64,000 bases of DNA from Chrysomallon squamiferum (Eukaryota; Mollusca; Gastropoda; Neomphalida; Peltospiridae), in NCBI GenBank assembly GCA_012295275.1, contig CM022671.1, positions 23,997,822 through 24,061,821 on the forward strand, read 5' to 3'. Positions within the stretch are counted from its first letter, which is position 1; each line of letters begins with the position of its first letter. The translations under genes were made by a program, and so were the position numbers. This document shows, piece by piece, positions 63,527 through 64,000 of the stretch. The notes beneath the pieces are model-generated. The model searched no databases. It was not told where the DNA came from and saw only the letters and a list, made by a program, of their open reading frames with translations.

Positions 63527-64000
63527 GTAATTTAAGAATAAAATAAATTTATGAGCAGTTTTATTTTTTAAATGTAAAGTTCAATATAAGATAAAAACCA
63601 GATAAAATTTTAGACATTTTTCTTGTTTCTTCAAGTTTTAATGATTTAAAGCTAATTTATTAATATGTTTCAAAAGAATGAAAATCTAATACTCATCCAC
63701 TTTTTAAACTGTGTTATGAATTTATTGTAACTGTATTAAGTTTTGTGAGAACTATGTCAAGAAGTATTTGAGTACATTTTTTATTTTCTTGTCATTTCTT
63801 CTTTTATTCTTCATTGTATATGCTGATAGGTAAATCACATTCTGCGACTAAAATTATCATTTATTTTGTTGGTTTATTTAATTTTTTTTTTTTTTGTCAC
63901 CCTTTATATTTATATATGTCTTAATTAAGTAAGTAATGCATGTATTATTTTATGTGTTAGCTTCTGGTTTATTTTTATTTTTAATGTATTTCCAAGATAG
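63259..64000. other. CHFR intron 9, incomplete
   Basis: No further CHFR exon is recognisable before the right edge. An (AAT)n run lies at about 63491-63523 and poly-T at 63881-63895. Confidence 0.6.

Overview
This is a window of animal nuclear DNA: AT-rich, spliced genes with GT-AG introns, and very dense microsatellites. Three tandem interleukin-17 genes, an EMI-domain collagen and a CHFR checkpoint ligase place it in a bilaterian. The multi-copy IL-17 cluster fits a lophotrochozoan, most likely a mollusc; that last step is inference from general knowledge of IL-17 expansions, not from a search. All gene models were built by eye from reading frame, splice sites and intron phase, and no transcript was available.

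Layout. 1-17.4 kb: three IL-17-like cytokine genes in tandem on the + strand (3762-6757, 10765-13692, 16537-17433), each with a tiny first exon carrying the start of the signal peptide. The first two share intron positions and phases; the third lacks the second intron. A short decayed IL-17-like exon lies between genes 1 and 2 near 8.1-8.2 kb. 17.4-23.5 kb: gene-free repeats. 23.6-47.6 kb: one + strand gene for a secreted EMI-domain collagen (EMID1/COL26A1-like), with a 14 kb first intron full of simple repeats, a 32-bp minisatellite and a foldback element, and two possible C-termini. 49.6-53.6 kb: a six-exon + strand gene for a 300-residue multi-pass membrane protein that I do not recognise; it looks like an internal duplication of a three-exon unit. 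58.1-58.7 kb, minus strand: an intronless class I ARF GTPase. Head to head with it, 177 bp away, CHFR runs off the right end on the + strand (58832 to beyond 63258), with FHA and RING domains complete in the window.

How the genes relate. The IL-17 paralogues are secreted innate-immune cytokines and form one functional cluster. The other genes (extracellular matrix, membrane protein, vesicle traffic GTPase, mitotic ubiquitin ligase) have no evident common pathway; ARF and CHFR probably share a bidirectional promoter. The left ~48 kb is saturated with simple repeats while the right ~14 kb has few, so the window seems to cross a boundary between a repeat-rich immune/matrix region and a calmer housekeeping region.
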